Under the pieces are notes generated by a model, which did no database searches, had not been told where the DNA came from, and saw only the letters and a list, made by a program, of their open reading frames with translations. A DNA stretch of 64,000 bases, taken from Sorex araneus. Lineage: Eukaryota; Chordata; Mammalia; Eulipotyphla; Soricidae. Of the stretch, positions 33,015 to 44,682 are shown piece by piece (within the stretch, counting starts at the first letter, position 1; the number at the start of each line of letters is the position of its first letter). The position numbers and the translations under genes were made by a program. The stretch spans positions 80,545,974 through 80,609,973 of the forward strand of contig NC_073305.1 in assembly GCF_027595985.1 (NCBI RefSeq), read 5' to 3'.

Positions 33015-33110
33015 CAAGGAAAGCAGAGCAACAGTACAGCAGTTAGGACTACTGCTTTGCATGTGACTACCCTGACCTCAGTCCTTTGTGTTCAATTCAA
33101 AACTTGGCAG
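33015..33110 (+). mobile_element. Possible SINE head, degenerate
   Basis: 'gagcaacagtacagcagttagg', 'ctttgcatgtgac'. Weak. Confidence 0.35.
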
Positions 33111-33146
33111 AAGATACGAATTAACACATCTTAAAAGAATGATTAT

Positions 33147-34229
33147 ATGTTTGATAAGGGAGCAAGAGATGTGAAGTGGAGCAAGGAAAGCCTCTTTAAC
33201 AAATGGTGCTGGCACAACTGGACAACCACATGCAAAAAAATGGACGTAGACCTTGACCTGACACCATGCACAAAAGTCAGATCAAAATGGATTAAAGGCC
33301 TCAACATCAGACCACAAACCATAAGGTACATTGAAGACAAGGTCGGCAAAACCCTCCACGATATTGAAGATAAAGGTATCTTCAAAGGTGACACAGAACT
33401 AAGCAATCTAGTAAAAACAGAGATCAACAAATGGGACTACATTAAACTAAAAAGCTTCTGCACCGCAGAAGATACAGTGACCAGAATCCAAAGACTATCT
33501 ACAGAATGGGAAAGGATATTTACACAATACCCATCAGATAAGGGGTTGATATCAATGGTATATAAAGCACTGGTTGAACTCTACAAGAAGAAAACATCCA
33601 ACCCCATCAAAAAATGGGGCGAAGAAATGAACAGAAACTTTACCAAAGAAGAAATACGAATGGCCAAAAGGCACATGAAAAAGTGCTCTACATCACTAAT
33701 CATCAGAGAGATGCAGATCAAAACAACCACAAGATACCACCTCACACCACAGAGACTAGCGCACATCCAAAAGAACAAAAGCAACCGCTGTTGGAGAGGT
33801 TGTGGCGAGAAAGGGACCCTTCTACACTGCTGGTGGGAATGCCGACTGGTTCAGCCCTTCTGGAAAACAATATGGACGATTCTCAAAAAATTAGAAATTG
33901 AGCTCCCATTTGACCCAGCAATACCACTGCTGGGAATATATCCCAGAGAGGCAAAAAAGTATAATCGAAATGGCATATGCACATGTATGTTCATCGCAGC
34001 ACTGTTTACAATAGCCAGAATCTGGAAAAAACCCGAATGCCCTAGAACGGATGACTGGTTGAGGAAACTTTGGTACATCTATACAATGGAATACTATGCA
34101 GCTGTTAGAAAAAAGGAGGTCACAAATTTTTTATTTAAGTGGATCGGCATGAAAAGTTTCATGCTAAGTGAAATGAATCAGAAAGAGAGAGACAGACATA
34201 GAAAGATTGCACTCATCTATGACATATAG
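33147..34229 (+). pseudogene. L1 ORF2p C-terminal 360 codons, open
   Basis: The frame is open from the truncation point to the natural stop before the 3' UTR. It holds the conserved '[12 protein letters not shown]' block, the C-terminal cysteine-rich motif ([18 protein letters not shown], about residues 218-235), 'DPAIPLLGIYPREAKK' and 'WYIYTMEYYAAVR'. L1 ORF2p is normally about 1250-1300 residues. Endonuclease and RT domains are absent, so no mobilising activity can come from this copy. The first ATG is fortuitous: it straddles the left TSD and the element start. Confidence 0.93.
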
Positions 34230-34703
34230 AATAACAGAGTGGGAGACTAACACCCAAGAACTGTAGAAACAACTACCAGGAGGTTGACTCCATGGCTAGG
34301 AGGCTGGCCTCACATTCTGGGGAAAGGGCAACTCAGAGAAGGGATCACCAACTATAATGTAGTCGAAGGCCATGTGGGAGAAGGGAGTTGCGGGCTGAAT
34401 GAGGGCTAGAGACTGAGCACAGTGGCCACTCAACACCTTTATTGCAAACCACAATAGCTAATTAGAGGGAGAGAACAGAAGGGAATGCCCTGCCACAGTG
34501 ACAGGGTGGGGTTGGGGGAGATGGGATTGGGGAGGATGGGAGGGATGCTGGGTTTACTGGTGGTGGAGTATGGGCACTGGTGAAGGGATGGGTTCCCGAA
34601 CTTTGTATGGGGGAAGCATAAGCACAGATGTGTATAAATCCGTAACTGTACCCTCATGGTGATTCATTAATTAAAAATAAATAAAAAAAAAGAAAAAGAA
34701 AAA
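33148..34703 (+). mobile_element. Young 5'-truncated L1
   Basis: 1556 bp starting inside ORF2 and ending in a long A-rich tail. Perfect 15 bp TSD AAAAGAATGATTATA at 33133-33147 and 34704-34718. The bottom-strand target CTTTT/AAG fits the L1 endonuclease preference TTTT/AA. Among L1s here it has the longest intact reading frame, so it is probably the youngest. Confidence 0.97.
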
Positions 34704-34754
34704 AAAAGAATGATTATAATGAATTAATTTTTTTCTCATATGCCTCTACACTAT

Positions 34755-34885
34755 CTCTATATACCAACCCCTTTAATGGATCTCTGGAACATTGTTGGTG
34801 GAAATATAAATTGGTTCAACCATTTTGGCAAATGGTATGGAGATTCCTCAGGAAAGTTTAAACAAAGAGCTACCAAATAATTATC
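34755..34885 (+). mobile_element. Old L1 ORF2 fragment
   Basis: 'gaacattgttggtggaaatataaattggttcaacc' followed by 'tatggagattcctcagg' is the typical ORF2 C-terminal nucleotide sequence of older mammalian L1s. Confidence 0.6.
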
Positions 34886-35118
34886 CACCCCATATAGTTC
34901 CTTGAGACTGCCAGGAGGAATTCCAGCAGAGGTTCTGAACACCACTGGTTGTGGCCCAAATACAAAACAAAAAATAGAGTGGCAACAGAAGTACCCAGTG
35001 GGTGTGAGTAGGTATGAGAGACAGCCCACTTTTAGGAAATCTAATTCGAGCAGTGTATCCATGATCATGTGGCTGCATGCAAGGCAGATGCCCTACCCGC
35101 TGTGCTATCGATCCAGTC
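34886..35118. mobile_element. Two SINE fragments, opposed
   Basis: 34886-34975 is a sense SINE body ending in an A-rich tract. 35065-35118 is an antisense head ('gctgcatgcaaggcagatgccctacccgctgtgctatcg' region). Confidence 0.6.
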
Positions 35119-35222
35119 CCCAATAATGGTGGTGGGAAGGTGTAATGGTGGTGGTATTGGTGTTGAAATATTGAATGTAATCAATTAATGTGAACAACCT
35201 TATGAAAATTAAATTTTAAAAA
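35119..35222 (+). mobile_element. Old 3' end related to the composite element
   Basis: 'gttgaaatattgaatgtaatca' followed by an A-rich end parallels the 3' region of the GC-headed composites at 19.2 kb and 24.8 kb, suggesting an older relative. Confidence 0.4.
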
Positions 35223-35395
35223 GATATGAAGATACACTCCACATGATATGGATAAATAGGATTAATAGGCCATTCTATCAAAAGTAATATACATAATGCA
35301 ATACAATAAAAATTCTATGACTTTTTAAAAGAACTGAACAAAAATACAGGTATTTTATGGAATCATAAATAACTCTGAATATAATGCAGTTATGA
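35223..35395 (+). mobile_element. Possible old L1 remnant
   Basis: AT-rich with L1-like phrases ('ggccattctatcaaaag', 'ttttatggaatcataaa'). Weak. Confidence 0.3.
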
Positions 35396-35559
35396 GGAAC
35401 TGTGGAACCCTAGCCAGTGAGAAATTGCTAATTTCAGGAGGAAAGCAAAGTCAGTCCTAAGTTCCACCTAGATTTTCTAGGCCCCACCATCTTTCCTCAG
35501 AGAAATAAATTTCAGGAGACAGACACTGAAGTAAGATAAGTTTATTTGGGAAATGAGGG

Positions 35560-35593
<34 letters not shown>

Positions 35594-36003
35594 CAGAAAG
35601 GAGAGAGAGTTTCATGCCCAAACTAGAGCTCAGGCTTCCACCAAGAAGAGAGAGCCAATGCATATCCCAAGTAGATCCACAGTGAATTCCCAAGATGGAG
35701 AACACATATGACAAAGTAAGAACATACACATCTCAGATAGAGCTGTGGGCCACTACCCCAGGATGAGGAAATGCTCATCTTGTCCCTACAAAGTTAGTTT
35801 ACTTACAGTTTTCCCAAGCTGTGCCACCCCCCTCCCCCCACCCCAGCCAACTACTACCAAATCCTGTTGCTTGAGTGGTTGCCTTGGTAGAGCTCACAGC
35901 CATTGATAGTCTTTTGATAGTTTTAGCATGAGGGTGTAGTTTCTCATCCGTAGGAGGTCCAGCCAGGCATTCTGCACCTTAAAGACTTTTTGGTCTTAAG
36001 GAT
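35396..36003. other. Possible LTR remnant with GA-rich tract
   Basis: An antisense AATAAA at about 35540 and a GA-rich simple repeat (35560-35609) sit in sequence that could be an old LTR. No termini or TSDs can be defined. Confidence 0.25.
35560..35609. repeat. (GA)n/(GAGACA)n simple repeat
   Basis: GA dinucleotide passing into GAGACA repeats. Confidence 0.9.
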
Positions 36004-36004
36004 G

Positions 36005-36116
36005 AATAATAGTTTGGTGGGTAAGGCATTAGGTTTACACATTGACAGCCTGGGTTTGATCTCCAGCACCTCAGCACAGAGCCAGGAGTAAGCCCTGAGC
36101 ATTGCAAGGTGTGGCA

Positions 36117-36118
<2 letters not shown>
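36005..36118 (+). mobile_element. SINE, degenerate
   Basis: 'tttggtgggtaaggcatta', 'cctgggtttgatctccagcacc', 'agccaggagtaagccctgag', 'gcaaggtgtggc'. Confidence 0.75.
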
Positions 36119-36151
<33 letters not shown>

Positions 36152-36152
36152 T
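36115..36152. repeat. (GT)n(GA)n microsatellite at SINE tail
   Basis: GT repeat followed by GA repeat where the SINE A tail would be. Confidence 0.9.
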
Positions 36153-36396
36153 ACACACTTATTTTTTTCTGATCTTCTCAGATGGGTTCTCTAATTCATG
36201 CCTTGGTCTGATTTAGGTTCCATACAGCGTTTTTCCCAATACACATTACTAGGTCCTCCTATCTTTCTGCCTACAACAACTTTAACCATCTTAAAATTAA
36301 GAGTTAAAAAATATATATCACAGATAGTTAACAAATACATATCACGGGCCCAAGATGCAGGTGAGGTTTTTAATTTAAAATATTAGGTGTGATTGA

Positions 36397-36601
36397 CCCA
36401 CATGGCAGAGCCTGGCAAGCTACCTGTGCCGTACTTGATATGCCAAAAACAGTAACAAATGACAGTCCTCATTCCTCTGACCTTGAAAGAGCTCCCAATA
36501 TGCTGTCAGGCTACCCTAGCATACGACAGGGATGAATGGAGACGTTACTGGCACCTGCTCGAGCAAATCGATGAACAACGGGATGACAGTGATACAGTGA
36601 A
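36397..36601 (+). mobile_element. Type B-long SINE, 5'-truncated
   Basis: Type B body 'gcagagcctggcaagctacc' and 'atatgccaaaaacagtaac' is followed by an extra segment with 'tcattcctctgaccttgaaagagctcccaatatg' before the usual 'gagacgttactgg' and 'gacagtgatacagtg' tail. TSD-like GTGTGATTGA at 36387-36396 and 36602-36611. Confidence 0.85.
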
Positions 36602-36904
36602 GTGTGATTGAAGTATGCAAAGGATGAATGCTGTTTTATAATGCATTTTGGTGAAATTTCACCTTAATCCATTAAACTCTTAAGGAAGAATAATATAAAT
36701 AAAAGTAAATAGCAGGAAGAAACAAAAAAAAATCACAGTTGGAACAAACTCAAATATGCCAAAGCTCAAACTCAATTCAGATGCTCTCTGCCTTTTCCTA
36801 CAAAGAGGCATTTTCAAATAAAGCTTGAAATATTTCAGTATTTTTTTACATTCATTTCTTCTTTGACTTTCTCAATACTTTCTCAGAGTCTCCTCTCCGT
36901 TCTT

Positions 36905-37014
36905 TGGTTTGCTGGTAGTGTTCAGACTTACTGGGAACCCTAGAGGGTATCCAAAATCAAATACAGGTCAACCACACTCAGGCAAATGCCCTATCCACTG
37001 TGCCATCACCCACC
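36905..37014 (-). mobile_element. SINE, degenerate
   Basis: Antisense 'aaatcaaatacaggtcaacca' and 'caggcaaatgccctatccactgtgcc'. Confidence 0.6.
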
Positions 37015-38764
37015 CCATTCTCTTTAAGTATGTCCCTAGCGAGTATCATATAGCATTCTGAGGATAGAATATTTTTCTATTTTTACAAGACATGTAAGTC
37101 GATGAACTAATTTGCCTATAGTAACATAATTAGTTTGGGCAGAACTTGTAATTAAAACACTAAAAAAAAATGGACCTCTGACAAATTGTATCTTTCCTGT
37201 AGACCATTGAGAAATAAGTTAAATGATTGTTTACTGAACATTAATTTGCACTAATTTCATCTTTATAGTTTTAAATTTTCACAAAACTATATGGTCTTTG
37301 AAACATGTGGAATGACTATAAGCAATGTTAATCAAGATAATGTCTGTTTCAGCAGGGATGATATGATTATTGGGAGTGATGCAAGCACAGTTTTGTGTAG
37401 AGCATGATTGGAGCAGTGGAAATGGGGCAGAGATTCTGAGGCAAGGATGAATTTCAAGTCTTTGAGAAGTGGAGAGTCCAGTAGGGCAGGAATGAGTATG
37501 TGAGGTCAACTGCAGAGAACAAAGGTCCCTAAAATTGCTGGAGAGTCAGGTCGTACATGGCAAAAGCAGCAATGTCAGAAAGCCTATGCTGATTCTCATT
37601 ATTATGATATCATTTATGGAGGCTAAGAATATGAGAAACTGGAAACAATGTTTCACTGAAAAAGTTTTCCAGCTGTTGAATGAAGATGTGATTGTAACAG
37701 ACAGGAAGGAGTTAGGAGGTCGGTCTATCAGGCTCTAGGACAGAAGATGAGGTGACCTGGGTTGTTGCTGGAGGAAAGAGGGAAACTGTAAGGGAGCTTT
37801 GCAAGTAGGTGACATCAAGAATTAAGTTGTGCTATTTTGAATGACGTGGTTTCTCCCCCAGGTTCTTGTGTCCCCTGACAAAGACTAGAATGCAAGGCAC
37901 AGTAAATGAAACAGCAGGGAGGGTTTTATAGTGAGAAGAGGCATAAAACTTGAGTTCAAATTTGTTTGGATGACTGCAGAACTTGGAAATGCTGTTGCTG
38001 CTATTGATGCATGAATTACTGTTATTGATCTTTTTCTATAAATATACATATGTATATAATTTAAATTTTCGGAAACTTTAGCTGTGCCATCAACTTTGGA
38101 AAACATATTATCGTTATACTATTTTGGGTTGGCATTGGGAAGAAATTAATAGCCATATAAGTCTAGAAATGTTGAGCACCTATTTTTTTCCATTTGTACA
38201 GGGGTAATGCACTGTACTAAGGCCTTCTTTATGTGATTCTAATTACAGAAATTAATAAAGGAGTCTCTGAAAAAAAATGTCAGAAGTCCTCGAAAAGAAA
38301 AGAGACTTGAGAAAGGTCACCTCTAAGGATCTATCTAGATTCTTCTTATTATCATTCTTTGGTTTCTTTTTAAAAATCTTCCTGCCTTTTGAGTCCCAGA
38401 TGAAAAAAGGGTCTGTTAATAGCTGAGAATTGGGTACCTGGAGCAATCATGGACTCCCTTTGGTGCCTGATTTCCTGAGGTATGCAGAAATCAGAAGCGA
38501 GTTGTAGTAGGATGTTTTATGAGAAAGGTAGGTGAACAGGCCTGAATTTGAGGCCTCTATCTGTATCAATTTAGTGCGTTTTAATCCCCCATCTCAGGAT
38601 GGGTCACCTAGGAAAGTGGGTCAGTTCTGTCATCAGGTGGATGATGCTCAGAAGCAGTCCTGTGACAGAAGTTAATGTAGGACACTGACTAGCATGTACT
38701 ATCCACCTGCACGCAGGTAAATCATACTAGAAATGAAACCGTCATCCCCCTGAGTAGGTTAAAT
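37015..38764. other. Unassigned, possibly unique sequence
   Basis: 1.7 kb with no SINE or L1 insertion that I can see, the longest such gap in the middle of the window. 37065-37165 may be MIR-like. No exon with splice sites is supported. Confidence 0.4.
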
Positions 38765-39270
38765 TACCTTACCACAAAGAAATTTCTTTGTTGAAATCCT
38801 AACCTCAGATACTTCTGAATGTGAATATTTTTAAGACAGAAACTTTAAAGAATTAGGAAAGGTAAAATGAAACATGTAGACGGGCCTAACTTTGAGAAAC
38901 TGGTATCTTATAAAAAGAGATGAGGACCAGATATGTATAGTAGAAGGGTAGAGAGGAGGAGAGCAAAGGAGAAACAAATCCAGCTGACACCTTTTTTTTC
39001 TGAGGGAAGGGGACTTGGCCACACCCAGCTGTGCTTAGGTTTTTTTAAGGGATTCTGCACTCAGAAATTATTCCTGGAGCTTCTCTAGGGACCAGGGACA
39101 CCAGGGATCAAACTCAAGTCAGCCACGTTCAAGACAAACTCCCTGTACCCAAACTCCAGCTCATCCAGCTGATACCTTGATCTAAGACTTCTAGCCTTCA
39201 GATTCATTTTTAAAGTTACTTAGTCTCTGCTTTATTTTTATGGAAGCCCTAGCAAGTGAATTCCTGTTAA
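38765..39270 (+). mobile_element. MLT1-type (MaLR) LTR, split by a SINE
   Basis: 'aatcctaacctcagatacttctgaatgtgaat', 'tatcttataaaaagagatgaggacc', 'cagctgataccttgatctaagacttctagccttcag' and 'ggaagccctagcaa' follow the MLT1 LTR order. A SINE interrupts it. Confidence 0.7.
38992..39163 (-). mobile_element. Type A SINE in the MLT1 LTR
   Basis: Antisense with 'cacacccagctgtgctta', 'gatcaaactcaagtcagcc' and 'aactccagctc'. The flanks ATCCAGCTGACACC and ATCCAGCTGATACC are a diverged TSD. Confidence 0.8.
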
Positions 39271-39486
39271 ATTAGTCTGAGTGCTACAGAGGGAGAAGTA
39301 GCTTAGGGAAGTGGCTGTGTATATGGAAGGTCTAGGACAGTAATAAGTTCATGACTTGCTGGGGCAGGGGTGAGGCTGGGACCAGTGGGGAGAATGTGCA
39401 TATTTCCAGATGACCATGGTCCAAATACAGAATGATAGAGGTGTAAACAATAACAAAATGAAAAACTGCATGAGTAAATTTTGGTT

Positions 39487-39603
39487 TTCTTTTTTTTGTG
39501 GGGGTGAGGGTGGTGGGTACACTTGGCAGGGGAGCCTATGCAATGCAAGAAACTGAACCAGCATCCACTGCATTCTTAGCTTCTGTACTACCTCTCCAGT
39601 CTC
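39487..39603 (-). mobile_element. SINE, degenerate
   Basis: Antisense 'aagaaactgaaccagcatcc', 'ctgtactacctctccagtctcc'. Confidence 0.5.
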
Positions 39604-40048
39604 CAGACTGAATTGATTAAAACTCACCATCTTCACTGAACATTTGAGCCTAGAGTTAGAACGCAGCTAGTCTGGTTCTGTGCAGAAGTCAACTTGCCTA
39701 TCTTTCCGTGAAGGAGCAGAGCGCGGTGACCTGAGACATCATAGTGATCAACCATCAAAGATATGCAGAGGAGCAACATGATATCCAAATCACCTGAAAT
39801 CCAAACCCCCCAGTTTCTAGAAGAATGAGTGAAAGGGGCCAATTAAGGAAAACAAATAACCCTGTTGCTTGACCTCCATGCTTAGGAACCATGGGGTTTG
39901 GAGACATACTGTCCAGCTCTTAAGATACTGTAGAATTCTAAAGATATTTGTTACACCCTTCCCTTACACATATGTAGCGGAAAAATCCTTGGAGCAGCTC
40001 TCATAGAGCAATCTGATGGAACTGTTCCCAGACTCAAGTCCTTGGGTC
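39604..40048. other. No supported feature
   Basis: Unassigned. Confidence 0.35.
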
Positions 40049-40060
40049 CTTAGCGTAATA

Positions 40061-40364
40061 ATTTTTAATAATTTATTTATTTTTAATTAGTGAATCACCG
40101 TGAGGGTACAGTTACAGATTTATACATTTTTGTGCTCATGTTTCCCCCATACAAAGTTCAAGAACCCATCCCTTCACCAGTGCCCATTCTCCACCACCAG
40201 TAAACCCAGCATCCCTCCCCCCCTCCCCAGTCCCATCTCCCCCCACCCCACACTGCCACTATGGCAGGGTATTCCCTTTCCTTCTCTCTCTCTGATTAGG
40301 TGTTGTGGTTTGCAATAAAGGTGTTGCGTGGCCATTGTGTTCAGTCTCTAGTCTACATTCGGCA
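40061..40364 (-). mobile_element. Very short young L1 insertion (3' UTR only)
   Basis: 304 bp of antisense L1 3' UTR ('gtgaatcaccgtgagggtac', 'cctgccactatggcaggg'-type region) flanked by the perfect 12 bp TSD CTTAGCGTAATA at 40049-40060 and 40365-40376. It matches the 3' UTR of the young 33 kb L1 closely. Confidence 0.95.
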
Positions 40365-40376
40365 CTTAGCGTAATA

Positions 40377-41900
40377 TTTTTTAATATATGCATTTAAAAT
40401 CTAAGTTTGTCTGTTCTCTGTTAATACAAGCAAGACAGTTTAATGGCACAAGGATATTTCAGTGGTGTGGATGAGTTACAGAAAGGAAGATGAGACAATA
40501 AGGGACTATGATGAGCAGCACCGTGACCTATTGCATCCTTGGCTGAAACAGCTGCTGACCCTGGAGAACATCTGTACCCATAGTCGAGATGCTTTTGAGG
40601 GCAGCTGTAAGCCATGAGGCTGGGTGTTGAGAAGAGCTGGACCTGGGTGACATGACTGGAGTCAGTCATACTAATCAGCAAAGGGCAGATCATCACTCCA
40701 TTGGTTTCTGGAGAAGGAACCAGAAACCGACCGACTCTTTCGATGAAGCTGAGCCTCATCTTGAGGCTTAGGGCAGAATCTAACTCTTTTCTTATCACAC
40801 ATTTGCTTTAACAAATTTAACAAATTTAACTCTTTTCTTATCACACGTTTGCTTTAACAAATTTAACAAATTTGCTCCCTGTTTTGGGATGTGCAAAATT
40901 TAAGATCCAGCCCAGCCTTGACAGGCAATAGAGCTAGCAATAAAGTCTACCCCAAATTCTGTCTTCTCATGTACCCAATTGTTCTAAAGGAAGGATTTTT
41001 CTTCTTTTTTGAGCTTTGGGTTTAAATATAAAGAGTTACATGTGTTAAAGGTTTTCTTTAAAAAATTAAGTTTTTTTAACTTTCAGAAAGTATTAACAAT
41101 TAAGCTACTACTGTAAGCAACTGTGTACACACCTTCTGGGAAAGTGACTTCTAGAAAAGAAAAGCAGCCTTCTTTTTATCTCTGGAAATCTTTTTTTCAA
41201 AATAACAAGTATATTTTTAGTGGGTTTCTGAAAGGATCATAATATCTAGGACTTTCATACCAAGTTAAAGCTACTTATGTCTAATTACAAAGCTATAATT
41301 AAATAAATAACCAGTTTGTAGGTTAAGTAAGATAGACTGCATGTGCCACAGGTTAAAAATAAACCAGACTGAGTTTTGTTTAGGTAAATAGGGGACAGGT
41401 GTTTACAGGAATGAAAATAATCCTAAAATAAGCCAAAGAAGTTCAAAGCAAGACTGAGATTACCAGGAAATCCTCAGTACATTATAAAACTTCATCTGAT
41501 TGTTTTCATCTTCCTCAGGTATACCTAATGGCCCTATTGGGTGCATGTCTCACCATTTCAGAGAGCTAAGTTCTGACTTTCTGCCCTAAACTTTAAGGTT
41601 TAGACATTACCAAGTCTCCGAAATCTGGAAGCAGCTGCAGAGACAGTTTGGAGCTGGAAACAGTCTGTTGATTGTTAGCTTGTGCCTTAATTAATCCATT
41701 ACAATCTCAGTGGCCCCGATTTATTGGGAAACTGGCACAGCTAGTTCTGTAGGCTGGCAGAGGTGAGGAAGAGATGGCACAGGTCAGGTGACTCAATCCT
41801 ACCATCAGTTAGACTCAGTTTGAAGATGCATTCTGTTACTCAGTAGCTAAGTATCCTGAACCAATGTCTCTTCAAGCTCTCATCTTCTCATCTGAAAAAT
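40377..41900. other. Unassigned, with a 46 bp tandem pair
   Basis: 1.5 kb free of recognised SINE or L1. A minus-strand ORF (40421-40798, 125 codons) has no family resemblance and no splice evidence, so I do not call it. See the tandem repeat at 40781-40872. Confidence 0.4.
40781..40872. repeat. 46 bp tandem duplication
   Basis: 'taactcttttcttatcacac' at 40781 and 40827; the two 46 bp units differ at one visible position (acatttg/acgtttg). Confidence 0.9.
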
Positions 41901-41911
41901 GGGCTTTCTCG

Positions 41912-42091
41912 GGGCTGGAGCGATAGCACAGCGGGGAGGGCATTTGCCTTGCACGCGGCCGACCCGGGTTCAAATCCCAGCATCCCATATGGTCCCCTGA
42001 GCACCGCCAGGAGTAATTCCTGAGTGCAGAGCCAGGAGTAACCCCTGTGCATCGCTGGGTGTGACCCAAAAAGCCAAAAAAAAAAAAAAAA
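41912..42091 (+). mobile_element. Type A SINE, full length
   Basis: 'gggctggagcgatagcacag' head and box B GGTTCAAATCC, A tail. Flanks GGGCTTTCTCG (41901-41911) and GGCCTTTCTCG (42092-42102) are a TSD with one mismatch. Confidence 0.95.
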
Positions 42092-42102
42092 GGCCTTTCT
42101 CG

Positions 42103-42356
42103 AAGTGCTGCATTTCCTTGAGTGATTCTCAAAGAAATGAGATAAAACGAATGGAGTACTCAAACAAGTTACTTTCATAGCATCTGATACTTGCTGTATT
42201 TTAGAGAGTCTGATCACACCATAACCCTCCCAAAAAGGCCAGCCCAAATAATAGTCAGAGGAAGTTGAGTTCTAGATAGTACCCACTTTAGGGAATTGAC
42301 ATTTTCTGGCAGTTAGGGTCTCTGATTCTGCCTCATCAGTGTGTTCATTCATAGGT
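42103..42356. other. No supported feature
   Basis: Spacer between two type A SINEs. Confidence 0.35.
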
Positions 42357-42372
42357 AATACAGCACTGATTG

Positions 42373-42550
42373 GGGCTGGAGTGATAGCACAGCGGGTAGG
42401 GTGTTTGCCTTGCACGCGGCCAACCTGGGTTCGAATCCCAGCATCCCATATGGTCCCCTGAGCACCACCAGGGGTAAATCCTGAGTGCATGAGCCAGGAA
42501 TGACCCCTGTGCATTGCCGGGTGTGACCCAAAAAGCAAAAAAAAAAAAAA
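42373..42550 (+). mobile_element. Type A SINE, full length
   Basis: Head, box B GGTTCGAATCC and A tail. Perfect 16 bp TSD AATACAGCACTGATTG at 42357-42372 and 42551-42566. Confidence 0.97.
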
Positions 42551-42566
42551 ATACAGCACTGATTGC

Positions 42567-42900
42567 CATGTAGGTTAGATGGGTAAAGGACATAGATAGC
42601 CAGAGGATGGGTGTCGGGAGAGTGGGCTTCCTTCCTGCACTGTCAGGGAGGCTGGGTCATATCTGGGATGGTGACTCCACTCTGCCAGTGCCACAGAATC
42701 TTGAGCACCTGTGATTCAGGACTAAGCCAGGTATAAAGGGCATGCTCGTTTATAGACCAGCTCAGTAAGCAAGACCCAAGGCTCTTTACTTAGTGCAGAG
42801 AGCTCTGTATTTCACATAACAGGCTCTCCATAGCTCCAACTGTCCCCAAGGTCTCCTGTTAGGTACAACACAGAATACCAGATTATCAATAGTTACATAA
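42567..42900. other. No supported feature
   Basis: Unassigned. Confidence 0.35.
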
Positions 42901-42913
42901 ACCAATATTCTTT

Positions 42914-43090
42914 TTTTTTTTTTTTTGCTTTTTGGGTCACACCCAGCGATGCGCAGGGATTACTCGTGGCTCTGCACTCAGGTATTACCCTTGACGGTGC
43001 TCAGGGGACCATATGGGATGCTGGGAATCGAACCCGGGTCGGCTGCGTGCAAGGCAAACACCCTACCCACTGTACTATCGCTCCAGCCCC
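42914..43090 (-). mobile_element. Type A SINE, full length
   Basis: Antisense copy with the perfect 13 bp TSD ACCAATATTCTTT at 42901-42913 and 43091-43103. Confidence 0.97.
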
Positions 43091-43107
43091 ACCAATATTC
43101 TTTATAA

Positions 43108-43300
43108 AGTAATTTTTATTAAATCACCGAGATACACAGTTACAAAGTTGTTCATGATTGAGTTTCAGTCATATAATGTTCCAACACCCTTCTTTCACCA
43201 GTGTGTATTTCTCGTCACTAATGTCCCTGGTTTCTCTATCCCTTACCCTCTGCCAGTCTGCTTTATGGCACAGCATTATTTTTGAACATGCCTAATCGTG
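43108..43300 (-). mobile_element. L1 3' end, antisense, diverged
   Basis: 'ttattaaatcaccgagatac', 'gttcatgattgagtttcagtcatataatgttcc' and 'ctttcaccagtg'. Same subfamily style as 15020-15300. Confidence 0.75.
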
Positions 43301-44179
43301 AGATAAATGCCCAGATTCTGGAAGAAAAAGTTTTCAGGTACTACTCAAAATTTACTGGATCTAAATATTTTAAGAAGGATCTGGATATCTTAACTGAAGG
43401 AGAGGTGACTTCTGTGATTGGCAAGTTTGAAAATCTGTGAACTGATGCATGCAATTGTGTTAGTTAACTAATTAATACATCTGCATGAATCAGTTTACAG
43501 ATTCAATCTGGAAAAAAAACAAAATGCTCAGATTTTTAAATATACTAGAGAAGTTGGAGTGATTTTAGAGATTTCAAGCAGAGCCATATGTTGAGATTTA
43601 TGGACAAAGAGCAATCTTTAAGTCACTGATAGAGAAAATTATTGTAAATTTTCTATACTTTTGGGGTACTTCTATAGTTTGAATGACATATGAACATCTT
43701 TGGTAGAAAAGTTGCAGTAGGATCAAATAATTTGAAACAATAAATAATGTAAATGTAAAGCAATGACATTTAAGTTTAATAATGAGCTACCTTACCAAAC
43801 CTCAAAATTTGATGAAAAAATACTCTCTGACATTGGGCAAGACAGTCATAAAGAACAGTTCTGTGTGAGCATTCCCATGAAATCGACATTTTTTAAAAAA
43901 TGCATTTAAAACTGAACCGATCACAGCAGTGTATGAGGGGTGTCACTGAAAAATTCCCTAGAGGAGATAGGGAGACTTAACTCTGCAGAACACAGAATTG
44001 ACAACAAATTCAAAGACCAAAACTGCATTCTCTGGGAGGGGAGAGGGAAGAAGCACAGACTGAGAGAGAAAAGACCAGCAAGCTAGTATTAACCATAAAA
44101 TGCCCGGAAGGCCAGCGGTTGCCAAAAGCAGAGGATTTACAGAAATTCAGTTGCATACTATCACTCGCTGAGACAAAGT
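43301..44179. other. No supported feature
   Basis: AT-rich, unassigned. Confidence 0.35.
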
Positions 44180-44192
44180 TGGACACAAGAGT

Positions 44193-44437
44193 TCTGTATC
44201 ACTGTATCATTGTCATCCTGTTGCTCATCGATTTGCTCTTGGGGCACCAGTAATGTCTCCAAGTGAGACTTGTTGTTACTGTTTTTAGCATATCGAATAC
44301 ACCACGGGTGGCTTGCCAGGCTCTGCCGTGTGGGCAGGATACTCTCAGTAGCTTGCCAAGCTCTCCGAGAGGGGAGGAGGAATCGAACCCGGACAGCTGC
44401 AGGCAAGGCAAATGCCTTCCTGCTGTGCTATCGCTCC
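44193..44437 (-). mobile_element. Type B SINE, near full length
   Basis: Antisense from tail repeats (CACTGTAT) to head 'gctgtgctatcgctcc'. A short TSD-like GGACACAA flanks it (near 44180 and 44438). Confidence 0.93.
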
Positions 44438-44682
44438 AGGACACAAATCTTACTGAGCCCAAAGCAATGGAACACCATTTTCTGTCTTGAGTTGGGAACA
44501 GTCATTCCCAAGGAACAGGCTTGCAGTCTCAGCTCCAAACTTATACCAGCTCACTTGCTTCACTTGCCTCTTGAGTTGTCACGGTCCCACCAGAGAAGTT
44601 CATGTTGGGGCGCTAAGCGCAAATGTTTTTTACAGAACTCAGTTTTGAACCTGAATTTGTTGAGTTGCAAAGGATCTTTCTT

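Noticed and set aside
40421-40798. 125-codon minus-strand ORF
   Set aside because: No recognised domain, no convincing acceptor or donor, and composition like flanking non-coding DNA. Kept only as a note in the region entry.
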